Assembly: GCF_017591435.1 (NCBI RefSeq)
Contig: NC_059257.1
Coordinates: 4,096,870-4,160,869 of the forward strand
From: Portunus trituberculatus
Lineage: Eukaryota > Arthropoda > Malacostraca > Decapoda > Portunidae
Reading direction: 5' to 3'
Length of the DNA: 64,000 bases
Positions 52,840 through 64,000 of this stretch are shown in pieces (the first letter of the stretch is position 1; every line of letters begins with the position of its first letter). A program made the position numbers and the translations under genes. The notes below the pieces were generated by a model. The model was not told where the DNA came from and made no database searches. It saw nothing but the letters and a program-made list of their open reading frames with translations.

Positions 52840-54690
52840 AACATATTTTAGCACCCGACTTTTATACAGTTAAAGAAAGAGCGTTTATCATTTATTAAGA
52901 TGAAATTGTTATTGTGTCGTGAGGTGGAGTGACTTGTGTCCGAGTCTCTGTTTACTGCAGGTCGGTCTTAAGGGTTGGGTGGACGCGTTTGGTGCGAAGA
53001 TAGTCGTTCTGTGTGTAGCTTCCTGGGGTGGGTGGTGTTTTGTTTGTAGCTGTAGACTTGTTTTGGTTTGTTGTGTTTATTAAGTGTTTCATTGGTTTGG
53101 TTGTGTTTGCATTACTTACACTGTTTACTGGTTTGGTTGGGTTGGGTTTTGTGTTGCTTTGCTTGTGTTTGCTTTGCCTGCTTGGTTTGCTGTAGTTGCA
53201 TTTTGATTTGGTGGTTTTTTGTGTTACCTATTGTTTGTATTATTGTTTGCATTGTTTTCTTACAGGTTTGTGTGTGTGAGTTTGTATGTGTGTGTGCTTG
53301 CATGTGTGTGTTGGAGTGAGAGTGAGTGTGTGTGAAGTGGTGTAGTTCCTATGCTCTGACACATGTCAGTTTACTGGTCCAGTGAGTGATTCCCAGTCAG
53401 TGCTTTGCTCCCAGCGAGGGGGGACAGAGTAGGGTGCAGGGGAGGGAGTGGAGTCATCTTTCTAAACAATATATTGATTAGGAAAAAAAGAACACCTTGA
53501 TTCTTGAACTTAATTAGCTCCAAAATGTTCAGATTTAAACTCACGGGAATTAATGTAAAATAGGTAAATCTGTTGCTGGATACTGGGACTCCAGAACACC
53601 CTGTCTCAGTAGCCTGACAGGCACTACCACCGCCATGATGGCCGCTCCACAACACAGCCAGCTCAGAAATGATTCATCACTGGAAGCAATGCGTTGAGTA
53701 ATACAGTGTATCAGGAGATGCTGTTTAGGACGTGCAGTGCAGGTTTTTGTGTGTGTTGAGCCAGTGAGGGAAGCCTTACAGTGACACACAAACGGTGAGG
53801 AGCAACCCACTCCCACTCACTGCCAAAACAAAGGTAATCCCAACACACACACCTTACTTTACTGCTCAGAAAGGCTGTTGTGGAAAGGCAATGGTGATGG
53901 TGATGTGGGTCATTAGGGAAGCCACAGGTGGCTCACCATTACTGCTCACCACTGGAACACTGTTACATCAAGGCTCCTCACTGGGACCACAGCTGTTTCT
54001 TTCATTGGTAGCAGTACTGTCTTGGCCACAGTGTGTGTCCCCTCCAGATGCATCAGAATGAAGGAAATTCTTATAGAATGTACAAATTAATAGTGAACAG
54101 CAGTCTCTCCTCAGTCTTTTAGCACTGTAAATCAAGTATATTGAGGTTTTGTATTGCAATCAAAGCATCATAAAATTTTGTTTGAAAACAAATTTGTTAG
54201 AGAAGGAAAGTGTTTGGTATGTATGTAATGAAATGACTCCAAGAAGCAAATGTTTAATAATATTCACTAACATGCAGCACCTCATAGAAGAACAAAAAAA
54301 AGTATGTTTTGCTGGAGGGGTTAAAAAGTATTGTTAGTCATCAGTAGTTCAAGTCATTAGTAATTTGAGATGTGGCAGAGACCAGTGTAAGGGTTGAGAC
54401 ATTTCATGCCAGTGTTGTTTGTGTGATGGTTCTGATGCACATAGAGACACTTGGATTGTTAGACAGTGGTGAGACACAAGTAGAGGCTCTGTAAACACAA
54501 ACCATCAAGTTGTGGATGAGCAGGTTATTACGCTCCATTCCAAGACATCTCCGGTGGCAAGCCCTGGCTAATGTGTGTGAAGGGCTCCATTGCAAGGTAT
54601 GGGAGGTGACCAGTGGGGTTGAGTCATAGGGGGATTGGAACCACAAAGAGAGAACATGTCACACTCCAGGAACCTCTGCTTGACTAATTC

Positions 54691-54741
<51 letters not shown>

Positions 54742-55211
54742 ATAAGCATTAATCTATATCATATTAAAATACACAACCATTTTTTTTTTTATCACTAACC
54801 ATGCTTCTTTTCTCTCTTTCAAACAACCAACAACCATCCGTCAACTGTCCTCCTCTCACCTCTTCCTTTTCCTTATCTTCTCTATCTCCCTCTTCCTTAT
54901 CTTCTCATTCCTCCATGTGTCTACTCTCTTCCTCTATGCTAATACCTCTCAACATCTTGTCTCTCAACCTTTCTATACTATCTTTATCTTCCATTATCTC
55001 TATTCATCTATACCTTCTCTCTACCATTGTCTCTACATCTTTCTATCTCTCTCCACCTCTCTGTTTCATCTCTACCTCTCTGTATGATGTCCTTCCCTTC
55101 CTTCCTCTATAATTTCTCCACATCTCCACCTATACTCCCCAATCTCCCTTTCTCCACACCTACCTGTATCTGTCCTCCTCTTCCACCTCCGCCACCACTG
55201 CTGCTGTCCAG
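51810..55211 (+). other. Candidate BZW 5'-UTR intron; no gene seen
   Basis: It holds TTA/TAG trinucleotide runs (52321-52370, 52798-52840), GTTTG-rich sequence (53040-53300), a GA microsatellite (54696-54738) and CT-rich sequence leading to the acceptor at 55211. No exon with family similarity on either strand. Confidence 0.35.
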
Positions 55212-55222
55212 TTGTCTGTTGT

Positions 55223-62823
<7,601 letters not shown>

Positions 62824-63566
62824 GAAAGCCCTGCCTAACCCACTCAGGATCTAAGGTAAGCCCTGCGTGCACACACACACACACACAGTTTGTTATTGTT
62901 AGTGCTAATGTTTGGTTGGGTTGTGTTGTTGTGTTTGATGAAATAGAGAGGAGTGGTTTGTTTTGTAAGTGTGTGTGTTGTTAGGCTGTTTTATTAGTGG
63001 TAGTATTAGTGCTGCTATTAGACTTGTTATTGTTAGTGTTGTTAGACATTTGTTAAGAGTTATTGTTGTTAGACTGTTTTGTTTGTGTTTGTTCTTAGAC
63101 ATTTTGTTAGTGTTGCCAATAGTGGGGTTTTTGTGTTAGTGTTATTATTAGATTTGTTTTGTTAGTGCTAGTGTTGCCAATACCTTTTCTTTGTGTTAGT
63201 GTTATTTGCTTTGTTAGTGTTAGTGTTGTTACTTTTATTTGTTAGTGTTATTTGCTTTGTTAGTGTTAGTGTTAGACTTTTTTGGTGTTAGTGTTGTTAT
63301 TTGACTGTGTGTGTGTGTGTGTGTTTTTTTACTTGACTTTTATTAGTGTTAGTGTTGTTATTAGATGATTTTGTTAGTGTTGTGTGTCTTCAGTAAAGTA
63401 AACAGTTAACTGATTGATATTTTGTGATGAAATAGTTTTTTTTATGTAAGTAAATGGCCAAAGGCAACAAAAATAGATTAAAAAGGCCCATTAAAGTACC
63501 AGTCCCCAAACCAGTTGAAGTAGAGATGTAGTTAAAAGGAAACTCTGAGGATAGTATAGGAGTCAT

Positions 63567-63645
<79 letters not shown>

Positions 63646-63884
63646 AATCCCAAAAAGAAATAAAAGTAACAGAAAAGAATATTAACTGGAAAAAGAGTGA
63701 ACTAATATTTTTTCTCTCTCTCCGTGGCACAGCAATCCTCAGCCTCCCTGCCACTGCTGCTGCTGCCAACGCTGCCACAACAACAGCATCTGCGCCTCAC
63801 CAAGGGAGACCAAACAACCTTCTCTGGATCAGCCCTGCCCTCCCTTCCTCCCTCTTTGTTTTCTTTACACTATGCTTCATTAAG

Positions 63885-63962
<78 letters not shown>

Positions 63963-64000
63963 TATTATTATTTTTATATTTTTTTATGGGGAAATTTCTA
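62824..64000 (+). other. kra: BZW 3' UTR, possibly spliced, running out of the window
   Basis: A strong donor AAG/gtaagc at 62856 lies 32 nt after the stop, and a good acceptor (ctccgtggcacag) ends at 63732. If used, 62856-63732 is a 3'-UTR intron and the UTR resumes at 63733 with CTG-rich sequence. The interval contains GTTAGTGTT-type degenerate repeats (62890-63380), a LINE tail (63436-63540) and (CT)n tracts at 63570-63643 and 63890-63960. No poly(A) signal was assigned. Confidence 0.4.
63436..63545 (-). mobile_element. A-tailed LINE 3'-tail fragment
   Basis: ttttttatgtaagtaaatgg, ccaaaggcaacaaaaataga and aaaaaggcccattaaagtac match the other tails and extend further (ccagtccccaaaccagttga). 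Confidence 0.6.

Overview
The window is animal nuclear DNA and reads as a decapod crustacean genome, most likely a crab. The grounds are long GT/CT microsatellites, CCTAA/CCTTA pentamer arrays, tRNA-headed SINEs and LINE fragments of a kind common in decapods, and arthropod-type intron-rich genes. The species is an inference; no organelle, bacterial, viral or CRISPR signal was seen.

Three protein genes, all on the + strand, explain the coding content. (1) Positions 4252-11414 hold the last two coding exons of a class II DYRK kinase (DYRK2/smi35A-like): the activation loop, the C-lobe and the tail. The 5' part lies before the window. The first exon has lost one base. A long 3' UTR may run to an AATAAA at 17867. 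(2) Positions 22552-40803 hold a complete FUBP/P-element somatic inhibitor (Psi) gene: 15 coding exons, 808 aa, every splice phase consistent. It encodes an N-box helix, three visible KH domains, Gly-rich linkers and three C-terminal A/B repeats of the kind that bind U1-70K. (3) Positions 55223-62823 hold a complete BZW/eIF5-mimic (krasavietz) gene: nine coding exons, 425 aa, with a C-terminal W2 domain and an acidic tail.

Layout: 1-4251 intron or upstream of DYRK, with degenerate tandem repeats; 4431-10853 DYRK intron, full of retroelement pieces; 11415-17890 probable DYRK 3' UTR; 17900-22150 intergenic, with a pentamer array and a broken LINE; 22150-22550 GC-rich Psi 5' region; 22552-40803 Psi; 40804-43530 Psi 3' UTR; 43530-51580 intergenic, with a GC-rich promoter-like patch at 47.4 kb and a 2-kb polypyrimidine tract; 51580-51810 promoter-like block with three inverted CCAAT boxes, probably for BZW; 51810-55211 candidate 5'-UTR intron; 55223-62823 BZW; then BZW 3' UTR, possibly spliced.

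The genes are unrelated neighbours rather than a system: a kinase, a nuclear RNA-binding splicing/transcription regulator and a translation regulator. The most unusual signal is non-coding. At several exon-intron borders in all three genes, the splice-site region itself (donor, acceptor or branch site) has been tandemly amplified into the intron, leaving rows of decoy splice sites beside the real one. Other notable points are a TTAA-bounded MITE family, two SINE families that share a body but differ in their tRNA-like heads, a shared CA-rich 3' tail between a SINE and the LINE that probably seeds the GT microsatellites, and a ~160-bp near-palindrome in the DYRK 3' region.
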